From contig NC_063448.1 in the NCBI RefSeq assembly GCF_020379485.1, positions 5,045,726-5,109,725 on the forward strand: DNA of 64,000 nucleotides. Direction: 5' to 3'. The notes under the pieces are model-generated. The model saw nothing but the letters and a program-made list of their open reading frames with translations, did not search any database and was not told the DNA's origin. The first letter of the stretch is position 1. The number at the start of each line of letters is the position of its first letter. Made by a program: the position numbers and the translations under genes. Below, piece by piece: positions 35,942 through 48,566 of the stretch. The stretch comes from Brassica napus (lineage: Eukaryota; Streptophyta; Magnoliopsida; Brassicales; Brassicaceae).

Positions 35942-36368
35942 ATGGAGAGAATAACTAAGTGGGACTTAGGATCATTCAGAACGTACTACTCCGTTGAACC
36001 TAGTGAGAAGTTTCACGAACACGAGTATCTAGACGGTAGCCTCGTTCCTCGTCTTGAAACCGAGTTATGGAAGGCTCAATCTAGAATCAAAGAGCTTGAG
36101 ACAGAAAAATTTGGATCCACAGAAAATATTAGATCTTTCATCAGAGACCAAAGAATAATCCGGGAAGAAAACACTGATCCACTTGTTGATTACTTGAAAA
36201 AGAAGTTAAGCAAAGAGAGGGAGGAAATGAAAAGAGCTAATACCGAGATCTATCTTATTAAAACATATCTTGCTAAAACAGAAACACTGTGACATAACAT
36301 TTATTTTGTAAGTTTTTTAATTAAATACACATTCCTACTTTATAATTAAACTTACATTAAATCATTAA

Positions 36369-37164
36369 TCTATCTTATTAAAATAGAAATATTTTAATGA
36401 AGTGTTTGGAAACATAGATATCAGTAAAAAAAATATAATATTGTTTGGAAAGATGAATAACATTATCTTAAGTAAAAAGAGTAATGAGTTTATGTTATTA
36501 AAATTTTTTTTAGAAGTTCATTATACTACGAAAAACTATATATTTGGGTCAGCTTTAAAATATACGAAAATAGCCCAAGCTAATTACCTAAAGATATCTT
36601 TTGTCAAAAATAATCATAAAACAAAATTTAAACTTTTAAATACATATTTCAAATCAAAATATTAATTTAAAATTGATTTATATCAAAAGTGATTCAAAAA
36701 TATAATATATTCAGAAACTGGTTTTTACGAAAATATTTTCCAATAACCATTATAACTTTTTTTAAAAATATATATATAAAAAAAATACAATACAAAGTCT
36801 AATTTCAAACACCAACTTAAATTATGGTTATTATATTTCACATTAATTTTTAAAATATATAATATATATGATTATTTACATGATGATACGTATAAAATAC
36901 TATTAATTATACGAGTACTTATATGATGGTACGTGTAAAATACATTAATTAACTGATGACACATATATGATATATAATAGTGACATAAAAATAAATAACA
37001 ATATATTTTTGATAAAAAACAATATATGTAATATTATATTATACTTATAAGAAAAACAAAATAACATTTAATAGAAAATATATAACACTATCTACTTACA
37101 ACGAATATATATTTATATAAAAAATAAAGTAAACACCCGTACAGGTGCAAGAGTCAAAATCTAG
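36369..37164 (+). mobile_element. Helitron nested within the outer Helitron
   Basis: A second 5' terminus TCTATCTTATTAAAATAGAA starts at 36369 after an A. The element ends at 37164 with cacccgtacaggtg (a short imperfect hairpin), then AAGAGTCAAAATCTAG and T. It is 796 bp long, AT-rich and non-coding. The first 15 bases equal those of the outer element, so the two are related. Confidence 0.65.
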
Positions 37165-37462
37165 TATTTTTTTATTTATACTATTATTCATGTTTCCAAA
37201 CAATATACTCTTTTCTTTATACTACTATCCATATTTCCAAACAACACTATAATTAATCTTGTATCCAAATAATATAAAATATTAGATCTCATCTTTTTAA
37301 TAATTTTTAACAAATATCTTCCAAATTATTTAGATAAATTAAATAACTGAAAAAATTCAAATAAATTATGAAACAATGAAAATAAATAGAACTTATTTTT
37401 ACATGTTTAAATATACAAAACATTTCAATCAATAATAAATCAATTAAATTAATGCATTATTT

Positions 37463-37688
37463 CATTTATATTTCCTAAATAATGGTTATATCATTTATTT
37501 AAGTAACATAATAATTCAATAATATCCATTACACAATATATATAAACGTTATACATTATACAATAAATATAATAACAAAATAATTTTGAAAATGTTCAAT
37601 ATATATGTTATATAACCATTTATATTTCCTAAATAATGGTTATATCATTTATTTAAGTAACATAATAATTCAATAATATCCATTTCAC

Positions 37689-37723
<35 letters not shown>

Positions 37724-37775
37724 CGTTATACATTGTACAATAAATATAATAATAAAATTAATTTTTAAAATTTTC
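37463..37775 (+). repeat. Tandem duplication of about 157 bp
   Basis: The block starting tatttcctaaataatgg at about 37468 and running through cgttatacatta...ttcaata is repeated from about 37626. The main difference is a poly-A plus TA expansion (37689-37722) in the second copy. It is non-coding and lies inside the outer Helitron. Confidence 0.75.
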
Positions 37776-37781
37776 AATATA

Positions 37782-38337
37782 CAGTATAACCTCTATAAAT
37801 TAATAATGTTGGGACTTTAAAATTTTATTAATTTATAGAGATATTAATTTACAAAAATTTCCTTATTTAGATTTATTTTTTAAGATATATTTATTATAAG
37901 ATAAAAAAATATTTGATTTTAGTGTATAGACATTAATTGTTATTTTTTTAAATTTGACATTTATCTTAATTTTATTATATTATTTGGTATATATGATATA
38001 TATTGTATAGAACATAAAATGTGGTTTTAGATATAATATTACTAAATCTCATCAAAAATATTTGAAGTGTTAAGAAAGTATAAAAATAATTATTTTGTGA
38101 ATATAAAAAAATAATATAATAATAGGTTCTACTTATAAAAAATATGTATACATATAAATTATTAATTTATAATTTTAATGGGACCATATATTTAAATAGA
38201 TTTTTCTAAAAAATTATTATCTTATTATTTTATAGATTTGTGTCAAATTTTGAACCGGTCCAAGTTGAGACCGGTGAAATTTATTAATTTATAGAGATTA
38301 TTAATTTAAAGAGCATTAATTTATAGATGTTCTACTG
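37782..38337. mobile_element. TIR DNA element (MITE), CAGTATAACCTCTATAAATT type
   Basis: The left end CAGTATAACCTCTATAAATT and the complement of the right end, CAGTAGAACATCTATAAATT, are inverted repeats. Further inverted blocks follow inside (ttaatttatagagatattaat). TATA borders both ends and may be the target duplication. The element is about 555 bp, AT-rich and non-coding. This terminus is widespread in plant genomes. Confidence 0.65.
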
Positions 38338-39262
38338 TATATGTTATCTAAAGAAAAAATGCTTAACACTAATTGTTAACAACAAATTTAAACTGATTAT
38401 AATGTAAACCAAATAATTAACAAGATAAATTACACAAACAATTATAATAAAGTTAATTAAGCTGTATAAAAAGAGTAATATGATCAATACATATTTATAG
38501 TTCTTAATTATTTTATATCTATTATATTCTCTATCAAAATTTTCTAGAAACGTCATAATTTTATAAAATTGCAAAATAATAAACTTTAAAATTTGGATTA
38601 AAATATAAAAAATATGAAAATATAATAATTTGAATCAAATTGAATTACATATCGGTCATCCACCGAATTATCGGATCACTGGATTGACCGGTTTGACCGC
38701 GAGTTCATGTCAAATTTAAAAGGACTTATTTAAATGCAAAAATATTTTAAATACACAAAATTCTTACAAATTAACAAAATGTTTGTTAAGTTATTAGTTG
38801 AATTTTCATCATAAAATATTCCGTGTTTGCAAAGCTCGGGTCGAATTCTAGTGATACGTTAAAGAAGAAGATGTGGGATATGGAATCATCAGTGAGTCGG
38901 CTAAGGAGAGAAAGAGACACACTGGAGAAGGTGTGCGAAGAACTGGTGACGAGGATCGATGATTTGAACGCAGAAACAAGAAGAAAATGGGATGAGACGG
39001 AGGAGGAGATGCAGATGTTGCAAATGGCTGAATTGTGGAGGGAGGAAAGTGTTAGGGTTAAGTTGATGGATTCAAAACTTTCTTGGAAAAGTATGAAGAG
39101 ATGAATTAGTTTGTTGATGAGTTAGAGAAGTGTTTGTTGATGGCAAGAAAAGTGGGACCTGAGGAGATGAAGTTGAAAAGAGTTGAAGGTTTGATTAAGA
39201 TGGCAAGATCTTTGGAAGATGCAGCCAACAATTTTGAGTTTGTGTCTCTTAAGGATAACTAA

Positions 39263-40729
39263 TGTTCTAAAAGTAATATAGATGGCTCTAATTATATTCT
39301 TGAATTTACCGGTTAGTAAGATATGTTGTTTGAAGCATCTAAGCTTAGGTTAATGTCTACTTATGCAAAGATCATCCTCTCAAAAATATCGTTTGAAGAA
39401 TTTTCAGAGTTATTTTTTAACGATGTGTTCATACTAATTAGACAGCATTATCATTCGCAGTCTAGCGAATAAGTCAAGCTGGTTCTTTAACAAAACGGCA
39501 AGTTGATAAAGGCTGGAGACATTGTAGTCTCGGTTAACAGAATCGGACTGATAAATTTTGTAACATTTATCAGTCCACACTAACAGGACCAATCCGCACT
39601 ACATCAATTCATGTTAGATGAACAAAGGGACACATATGCGATTTTGATAGTGTGGGGAACCTACGAAGACGGCCATCCGCGACAACTTTTTCATAGTGTG
39701 GTATATTTGAGCTTCAAGATCAACAACAAAGAAACAAGTGTATCCTTCAAACCAATCATCATGCCAGAGTGCTCCCACGATTCAGGGACATGGTTACATT
39801 TATAATCTTATCTTATATCTTTAATCATTGCATCTTGGAAGTTTAGAGAGAACTACTGCAAAATAAACTAAACATTGTGAGCAAACTTGTTATTGTAAGT
39901 TAAGTCTGTTAGTGTAGAACACGGAAATTATCAATGTCAACCTCTTGTTGTGCTTTGTTGTCATTGTTTTCCAAATGTTGAACTCTACATGGAAGATTTT
40001 TTTTTTTCTGGTATTTTGTCACTTGTTTTGTTTGTTTCTTTCTCAAATGAATTTAACAAAAACATAAAAACTGTATTATCTTTTTCTTTTTTGTTTCTAA
40101 TGATCCATTGAATCTAGAGATCCAATCTTTTTCCGGCGTTACGATTGCACATGGCCAAATCATGTTATTCTCTTTATACTTTCCAACTCCAAGAAATTCG
40201 ATTTCCAAATTGAATACTATATTAAAAACTTGAAGATGGCTAAGCTCGTCAGCTTCTGCAAGGGTTTGCTTTTATAAATTAGATTTATAATCTTTCCACA
40301 CCTCAACATTTTAACTTAAACTGGATATTTCACATGAGAACGTTTCTCATTATCGTAACAATGAATTTGGAGGAGATAAAAACATTCAAATGTATTGTGG
40401 AAGAAAATCACGAGGATTCAACTGTCTGGTTTTACACAGAATAAATTCGTAAATAATAGGATTGAAAACTGTGTGTCCTATCATTCATAATATAAAATTA
40501 TGAATAGCTTGATTATACAATTGATCTATTTATGTCATTTTAAAAATACAGTAGATTACAAACTCCGTAGAGGTAGTAGGGGTCTATTGTGGGGTTAGTG
40601 AGTAAGAACAACATAATGAACTTATTCATCTTGCAAAAAAGACAACTTACCTGACTTATATATTATTGACAAAAAAAATTGTCAAATTAAAAATATATAT
40701 CCCTACATTGATTTAGACGTGTAATATAG

Positions 40730-40769
<40 letters not shown>

Positions 40770-41012
40770 CGCAATATTTTTGGTTGTTAATTTTTATTGT
40801 ATCTTTTTTTAAAAAAATATTGTATCTGTTTCTATCACTACTTTTATTATATCTGATTGTATTTTTTATTTTTATGTTTTTCTTTACTTCCTAAGCGTTA
40901 TTGAGTGGAATACCACTCATGAGTCATCTACAATTACCATATACGCGATGGATTTACAAACATAATGAACTATGTAGCCCCTTTTTCTGCTAAACAGAAC
41001 GCCGTCAAATTG
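39263..41012. other. Intergenic region with a (TA)n microsatellite
   Basis: No gene recognised. The ORF at 39611-39805 has no domain. An alternating TA tract occupies about 40733-40766. Confidence 0.4.
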
Positions 41013-41015
41013 TAA

Positions 41016-42835
41016 GAGCATCTTTATCCTAAAGACTCAATGTGGATCTCTAAATAATTTTTTAGTGCTTTTAATTAGTTAAAGTGAAGTTAGAGACTTA
41101 AGTAAGAAACCCGGACAATAAGCGTCTCCATTGCAAGTTTCTTATTTAGTGTTTCTTAAAAAATTAAAAAAAAAAAAAAAAATTCTCTGCTTGCACTGAC
41201 TGACCTCTCTTGTTTCAGTCCCAGCCACCTTGGGACTAGCCGCGTAGTACGCTGCTATTCTACTCCAGAAAGCAACGGACTTTTGCTCATTCCTGACCAC
41301 AGGATCTTTACTGGTGTTTAACCAGGAACTGATGAGAACTACAGCATCTGAAGGTGTCCACGCCCTTTTTTCTTTATGCCCAGGAGGAGTGTCTTCTTCC
41401 AAGTTAGTGACTTCATGAGCTTGAGTGCGAGACAGATGTGTACCAGAAGATTGAAAACCGAAGCTAGTATCTTCTTGACTTTGTAGAAGATCAACAAAGT
41501 TTTGATATGAAGTACCATCCATATCTGATTTTTTTTTAAAGAAGAGAGATGGAACAGAAGGAAAAGGAATGTGTTTTCTTGATAAAAAGGAAATGGAAGG
41601 AGTGTTTGAATGATCGAAGAGAAGAAGGAATGTCTTTAATAGAAGAGAGAAAAGAAATGAGCTTCTGATCATCATTGATCACAACATTCATCATGCTCAA
41701 CCCCCACGACTAGACATATAACTAAGACAATAATCACACTTAAACACCAAATTCTATCAGACCTAACCATCAATTTATTATCTAACTCAACTATTATCTA
41801 CTACTAACCAAAACATTTATTAACAAGTATTCAATTCAAACCAGATTGAAAAGCCATTCATTTCAGACAGATTCGGAATCAACATCAATGTGTAGCTAAA
41901 GGAATCATTTATTACCTGGTTTGGTGATGGTTAGCCGAGACTTCATGTCTCTTCGAGGTTCACTTGTTAGTTAAGCCTTCATGTCTCTTGGAGGTTCCTT
42001 CCATCTCCCACACAAATTGACCGGTATGTAACAAACACAAGAGAAAACATTCACTGAGAATTAGAAATGATTTAAATTCACCGAGAATCACAAATGAATT
42101 TTACAACGAATCACAAATGTATCAAAGACAATTTCACTGAAATATTTCACTAAGAATCACAAGCGACATAATCACAAATTGACCGATATTTAAGATCAAT
42201 TTAAGACAAACATGAATTAAAGGATTTAGACATACAAACAAAAAACAGTTCTTTACCTTTTGATTCATTCGACCGAGCACCAACTGTCGCCGATTTGATG
42301 CTTCGATGAGACAGAACACGAAATAGAGGTCGCCGTTTTTCTTTCGTCAAGTTGAGCTACCCAGACAGAGCTCGCCAAGTTGAGAACCGTCGAGAGAGAG
42401 AGATGGATGGTTTAATCGTCGATGAGGAAACATAGGCGGAGTCCTCGAGGAGTGAGACCCCGAGTGTTTCTCTGTGTCGAGGAGAGATCACAAAAGAGAG
42501 GCGGAGTCGCCGACGACAGCCACCAGAGAGACAACGAGAATCACGCCGACCACCGAGAGATCAAGGAGGAGACACGGAATCGTCGTCTGAATCTTCTGTC
42601 GAGGAGAGATCAATCGCCCTTCTTCACGGTTTCGAAACCGACGGAGAACACGAAGTGGGGAGAAAGATGGAGATGAGAGAGACTAGACATCTGATTCTGC
42701 GACGCGTGTCTAGTTGGAAACATTTCTTAGAGGACCTAATTAAGCGACGTTACTTCACTAAATAGGGATTTTTCTTTTATTTTTAATCTCAATTAAATTA
42801 AGAAACCCCACTTAACTACCGCGATAAGGGTGCTC
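41016..42835 (-). mobile_element. PIF/Harbinger deletion derivative
   Basis: A 1820-bp element flanked by TAA duplications (41013-41015 and 42836-42838), the 3-bp type made by PIF/Harbinger elements. The inverted ends are GAGCATCTTTATCC at the left and, on the other strand, GAGCACCCTTATCG at the right. It contains an N-terminal piece of ORF1 on the minus strand and lacks the transposase. The region 42330-42690 between the ORF1 start and the right end is GC-richer and looks like the element's own leader. Confidence 0.85.
41163..41524 (-). pseudogene. PIF/Harbinger ORF1 (Myb-like DNA-binding), truncated
   Basis: From MDGTSYQNFVDLLQSQ (ATG at 41524 on the minus strand) the frame reads a leader with short acidic blocks, then the trihelix/Myb-like segment RAWTPSDAVVLISSWLNTSKD, NEQKSVAFWSRIAAYYAASP and EVSQCKQR. 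It then breaks into a poly-T tract where the intact family has WHKIND. Intact ORF1 proteins, often mis-annotated in Brassica as 'glutathione S-transferase T3-like', carry about 150 further residues and partner the transposase. This copy is dead. Confidence 0.8.
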
Positions 42836-42838
42836 TAA

Positions 42839-45800
42839 GATAATCAATCTAACTAAACATGGAAAATTATAATTTTAGCTGATCTTTTTTGTGTCATTTT
42901 ATTTATTTAATCCATAATTGAAAGAGTATTTTTTTGGTAAACATTGAAAGAGTTTTTTTTTTTTGACATCGTTGAAAGAGTATTTGTTCACGGAAAATAT
43001 AACATGGAGATTTCTAATTGACTTTGTCGTTCTGCCTAACTGACAAATTCATGAAGAATATTAGTCGAATTAATATATGTCTAAAACATGTTAGAATAGG
43101 ATATTCTCTTTTGTAAGCATACACAAACCAGAATATTCAAAAATTAACCCTATTTAATATTGTGTATGTGTACTAAACCATGTCATAAATAAAAAAATTA
43201 ACCCTATTTAATATTTAATACGATTGCAAACAAATACTCTAAGTTGCTTATAAAAATATGGGTACAAAAGAGGGAAAAATCTGTAAAATAAATAACAAAT
43301 CAAAACGACTACGAGAAATAAAACCAAAACAAATCTGTTAAAATAATCGAAGCTTCTGTGTTTACGATATGTGTATCATGCTATGTCTCTCCTTCTCAGC
43401 CGTTCAATGTGGACACACTGGGGCCCTTCCCTCTCTTTGTACTATGTTCGTCACAAGTGGAGAGCTGCTTTAATTTTAGTATTTATTTAAAAGTTAAAAT
43501 TAATCTAAGCCTTTGATTAACAATCAATGATTATCAATTCTTTAGTTTTGTTTCAAACAATTAAATAATGGTCATAGTTGTGAAGTATATACTTGAGCTA
43601 CTCGACGTTCCACTTTTATTTAAATACTAGGTCAAGACTCGTACCTTACGCAGAATCAATATTATATATATATAAATTAGTTTATGTATTAAATATTTTT
43701 ACATATTATGAAATAATAAATATATATTAAATAATTAAAAGTCAGTAAATATTAAATATATAATTAAATTGGTGAGAACATATAAATTAATTTTATTAAT
43801 AAAAAATAATAATTTTTTTTTATATTTGATAGGATATATGTTATTAAATTTAAATGATACTAACATAGATAATATATTTTAGTATATTTTTAATACTAAT
43901 GTCTATTAAATGATGATTTCTACTCATATAGTTTTTTGATCATTTGTATCTTTTATAGAAAAAAAATTTAAATTACTGATAACAAAATGTTCATTGTGGG
44001 ATTAATAGTTTTAGTAATTTATAATTTTTTTAAAAAAATAAGTTGTCAATGATCGTTCAAAATTTTTATCAAAAAAATTGTTCAAAGTAAATTTTAAAAC
44101 TAAAATATTGTATTTTATATAGTTTATAGTTTAATTTAAAATGATATATATATTAATCTTAATAATTAATTAAATTAGACTTTTTACTTCTATAATTTTT
44201 GTAATCATTTGTATTTTGTCATAAGAAAAGTTTTAAACCATGGATCATAAAATTTGAATATGAGACTTTTAACAGTTTTAGTAATTAATAGCGTTTGTAA
44301 AAATTCAAAATATAACATTTACATAAAAATGTAAATTTTTATTATATGGTTATTGTGGTTGTTTAATTTATTTAATAGTTTAAAATTAAACAAATATGAT
44401 AGAAAATACACCAGTTTTTATCAAATTTTTATTATTCAAAATCATTAATTGCCATATATATTTTAGTCACATTAGGCAATTCCGTAAATTTTATTTAAGA
44501 AAATAATAAAATACATTAATGATGAATTTATTGTTAGTTTAATAAAAAACTTATTATATAATTAGATGAACCAAGATATTTCTCTAATGATTCTAAGAAT
44601 CATTAATCATTATAGTAATGACATGTGGATACAAAAAAAAGTTGTAATGTTTCTAAAATAATATATAGGTGATTGAGTTCCCGATCAAAATGTACATATG
44701 TGTTATGTGTATGATTTCATTCCTTTTTTGTAACTTGGTCAAAGGTTAATCTCCTTACGAACCAATGAATTATAATTATAATTAGATATATATCGTCTCT
44801 AACCGCGGCTCGTTTTCCGTAACTATAGAGAAAAATTTCTAACTGCACCAGCTAGATTTTGATTAGACAAAAATTGGTGAAATAATGAAAAAAATAAATT
44901 AAAATTATAAAAGGGTTAATTTGCTCTATAACCAATTTTTGAAGGGAAATTAAGTGCATGTCAATGATTTTGACATAATTAACTCACTGACAATTAGTTT
45001 CTATTTTAGTCGGTTATACCCTGATCCTTTATTAGTAGCCTGTAGAAAAAGAAAAGGTGAATGATGTAGTTGCTACAATGCATGGATGAGAGAAAAACAT
45101 CATTATTACTATTATATCACGTAATGCCACCAACTTACGCACTTATTTATGGTATATTATGCACTGTAATAAAACCTAAATCATACACTTATTTGCCACA
45201 AACATATTTATACATGAAAGATGAAGGAGCTATCTATGAACGTGACCACATAAATAGGTACATAACGTTCTATTCCATATGGCCGAAGTAGTATAAGACT
45301 ATAACCATATCCATAATCCCTAATAATATAAGACACCAACTCCATCTCAATTCCTAAATAATAAAGTTATCTTAAACCCACTTTCAACCTCTAAATACTA
45401 AATTCTAAACCATAATCATTAAACACTAAACCCAAATATGAGTTATAAACCTAAATATCAACTATAAATCTAAATAGAATAGAACAAAATAAATAGTATA
45501 GTATATATTGGAGAAGTTATGAAATGTTTATGCTTGCATGAAAGAAGTTAATGTTGATCAAAACCTCAACCCCCATCTTCCAAATACTAAACCCTAAATC
45601 CTAATTACTAAACTCTCAACCCAAATATAAGCCCTAAACCCAAATATCAAAATTATATACATAATATTATGTAATCTTAAACTATATTATGTAATATTAT
45701 ACTATACAATATAGACTTTTCATAGTGATAATCTACTTTTAAAATATAAAATATAAAATGACACAACAACAAAACATAATTCATGCTCATATATTGTATA

Positions 45801-48437
45801 ATAGCATTTCTATTCTATGCTCATCAAATGAAATAGAAATAAACAAATATTACATTGCAACAGTTAAAACAAGCGAGGTGACTATGGATAGCAAGCTTAA
45901 AGAGGAGAGGAAAGTGGTATTCCTATATTTTTTGGTTTTCCTAATTTTTCATTACAAATATGAGCTGTTGAATTCAAAGAGCACGACAGACTGTTCTATT
46001 TCATATAGTATAGAAATATGTGAACAAAATGACTATATCTTAAATAGTATGGTGACCCATACATATGTACACAAATATGTAAGTATCTCGTTCTTCATTT
46101 TCACTACCTGTGATTCTGCAATCTCATATTCGTTTTGACTTCATCACCTGATTTCAAAATCCCATAATTTTTTTTCTTCACTTTCCGCATGAGTTCTTGG
46201 AAGCTCTTTTCTTCACCGAGAAACTTCGCCGTGAATAAAAATGGTTTCTTCCAAAAGATCTGAGAAGAACTCCATTTACCTTCCATATAATTTACTATTA
46301 AAAATTACCTTTAGAGTTATGTGTGAATATTAGTTGTTCACGATGTAGTTTTGAAATGATTAATTATTTACTATAAACTATTGTCTCAACCGGTTATTTT
46401 AAGTGTAGACAAGAGTAGAAATGTATTATTTATATAAAATATACATTATATACTAACTATTTCGGGTTATTAGTGAACCAGGGAATGGTTTTTTGAACCA
46501 TAGAGTGCAATTTCCCATTATAAAACTAACCATTACCTAAAGAAACAAAGGAAGAAAAAGAAAAGAGAGAAGAAGAAAGATGATTAGTTTCTTAATTTTA
46601 TTTTTTTTTGGTTATTAAGCAAAAATTTTCTTTTGGTTATTATTTAGAGCCGATAGTTAACTCGATCACTGCATTGCATATGGCTTAATGCAGTTAAAAT
46701 ATTGATCCATAAGATTAAAAAAGAAAAATTGAGGATGAAAAAAATTTAATAATTAAGAGGATCAACAATCTTTTTTTGAATTGAACGTTAAATTGAATTC
46801 AAAAAAGAAAAATCTGATTACAACTATGTGTGTCATTTCTTATAATTTTCTATACAAATTTTTTTGATAAAACCAAATAGAAACTCATTCTTCTATCAAT
46901 TCCCATCTTCATCCCAGCTTTATCTAGAAGAGGATCGATCAACAATTATTTTGTGATTAAATTATTTTAAAACACGTTTTCTATGTTTCAAACTTAAAAC
47001 TTAATAAGGGCTGGACAAGTATAGTCAAGCTCGGTTCAGCTTCAACATGGTTCAAGCTGTTGTATCCGTGCTTTTCTTTCCCATGTCCTTTACTTTTTGT
47101 TTGCTTAGATTGCTTGTAGACCCTTTCGATTGCTCGTCTGTAACCTAGTTGTCAATGTTTCTCCGGCATACCGGAAAACCACTGTTCCGATTGCCCTTTA
47201 TGGGTCGATATATATATTTTTAATTAAAAAAATGTTGTATCCAATTACGTACAGTAAGTCCGAACTAATTTTTGTTCACTCAGTTTGGTTCAAGGTGATA
47301 AATATTCAAACCAAACTGAAACTAAAGGTGCAACTACAGATTAATCTTCAAACAAAATGCAGGTTTATATTTCAGTTCAACTCGAGTATATATGATTTAC
47401 TAGTTTGGAAATATCAATGATTGCGATCAATCTAGGCAAGAATGATCATAACCACAAGTCACGTGCCTTGAAAAAGAAGATAATAGACACTTGGAACATA
47501 ATGAAGAACACGAAAAAACTGGCATTTTGAAGACAATACTATATAAAATTTTAAAATACAAATTAATACGAACGTAGTAACTAAGCATCGGTGTAGACAA
47601 ACGATCAATTTGAGTTATGCACTTGCACAAAAATAATTTGGCTAACTTCTTCTAATTTTGATAAAAATATTATGAACAAACAAAAAAAAACGTCTCGTGA
47701 ACAATCTTTTCATTAGCCAAACGAGTGATCTATAATTTGCAACTTTTCCCCCAATTTGGCAAGTTGATAACAAGTGTTTCCTAGACTTTCTTGGGTGACT
47801 GTCGACTAAATCACACGCGCCTCGCAGCAGCGCGTAACGTGGCATGTCTAGTCTTATTACAGCGTATCCAAATTGTTTATCTGTTAACTGTTACGTGTGG
47901 GAAATGGAGGGCCTTTTATCCACATTAATGATTACTCAGACAAGAAACTATTCCAGTTTTCTTTTTCGTTTTTTTTTTCTTTTATTATTAACGTTATCAA
48001 GTTTTCCATTTAACTCCTCATTTGTTTCGTGTTTCCTACGAAGATCCCTTACTATTAAAATACCACCAGATTTGAGATCACAAATATTCTCATTTGATTT
48101 GATGAAAGACAAAATAGATGGTCTGAATTAAAAATTCGCTGCGCTTATTAGATGGCAGAATATTAAACACATTCACGAAATTATTACGTACTACTTTTCG
48201 TGCAAACTTTTTCCATCCAAAAGTTGATTTTATATTAAATATCCAACGGTGGAAACAAACTCCCTACAGAAGGACCACTCAGTTCTAGAAATTAAGATTA
48301 GGGTGCATCCAGCAAAAAGATATATTCATGGGTGTTCCGTGAGTAATTTTATAATATTAGGGGTATGTTTGATATTTAGATTTCTTTAACTCTCATCTCA
48401 CATTCTTTTGGACTCTTGTGATCAGAAAAATGCTTGC
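42839..48437. other. Long AT-rich intergenic region
   Basis: No credible gene in 5.6 kb. The ORFs at 45070, 45758 and 47130 are AT-driven and have no domains. A minus-strand Helitron-like end (ctaggtcaagactcg) occurs near 43628. Telomere-like aaaccctaaa motifs are scattered at 45360-45640. A GC-richer strip at 47100-47210 (ctccggcataccggaaaacc) may be the 3' tail of a LINE. None of these is firm. Confidence 0.4.
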
Positions 48438-48445
48438 TATATATA
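48438..48445 (+). promoter_or_regulatory. Probable TATA box of the S40-family gene
   Basis: TATATATA in the context ttgcTATATATActcg, 129 bp upstream of the ATG. This is compatible with a transcription start near 48475. Confidence 0.45.
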
Positions 48446-48566
48446 CTCGTTCATTTCGCTCGGTTTAAAACTTATAGCAAAATCTCCAATTACATATAAT
48501 CTCTGAATGTTTAAGAAACTAATTTAAAAGTAATTAACATAAAATATCGCTGATTGTGGAGCTTTG

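Larger units (their letters stand above)
36249..38851 (+). mobile_element. Helitron insertion (outer) inside the BLT-like gene
   Basis: The 5' end TCTATCTTATTAAAACATAT at 36249 follows an A. The 3' end at 38851 has the weak hairpin CCGTGTTTGCAAAGCTCGGG followed by TCGAATTCTAG and T. This matches Helitron structure and A/T insertion, and the host coding sequence resumes directly after it. It is 2603 bp long with no Rep/helicase coding, so it is non-autonomous. It contains a second Helitron, a tandem duplication and a TIR element. Confidence 0.7.
35942..39262 (+). pseudogene. BRANCHLESS TRICHOME-like coiled-coil gene, disrupted
   Basis: The N-terminal part (MERITKWDLGSFRTYYSVEP..., 35942-36248) includes a coiled-coil stretch (RLETELWKAQSRIKELETE, LKKKLSKEREEMKRANTE). 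It is interrupted at 36248/36249 by a Helitron and resumes at 38852 with DTLKKKMWDMESSVSRLRRERDTLE, EELVTRIDDLNAE and so on. After residue string VKLMDSKL a frameshift occurs near 39080. The correct frame continues YEEMN, a TAG stop, then FVDELEKCLLMARKVGPEEMK and ends AANNFEFVSLKDN at 39262. Family members such as BLT (At1g64690) control trichome branching, and Arabidopsis At1g11690 is the syntenic BLT-like gene (from memory). Helitron, frameshift and stop together indicate loss of function. The insertion could in principle be spliced out, but the later lesions would remain. Confidence 0.8.

Noticed and set aside
43620..43660. Possible minus-strand Helitron 3' end (ctaggtcaagactcg...)
   Set aside because: The hairpin is weak and no matching 5' end was found within several kilobases.
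45360..45640. Telomere-like aaaccctaaa motifs
   Set aside because: Scattered, imperfect and mixed with aaacccaaat variants. Not a telomeric array.
45758..46138. 126-residue ORF
   Set aside because: Biased toward Ile, Tyr, Ser and Asn as expected from AT-rich DNA. No domain or homologue recognised.
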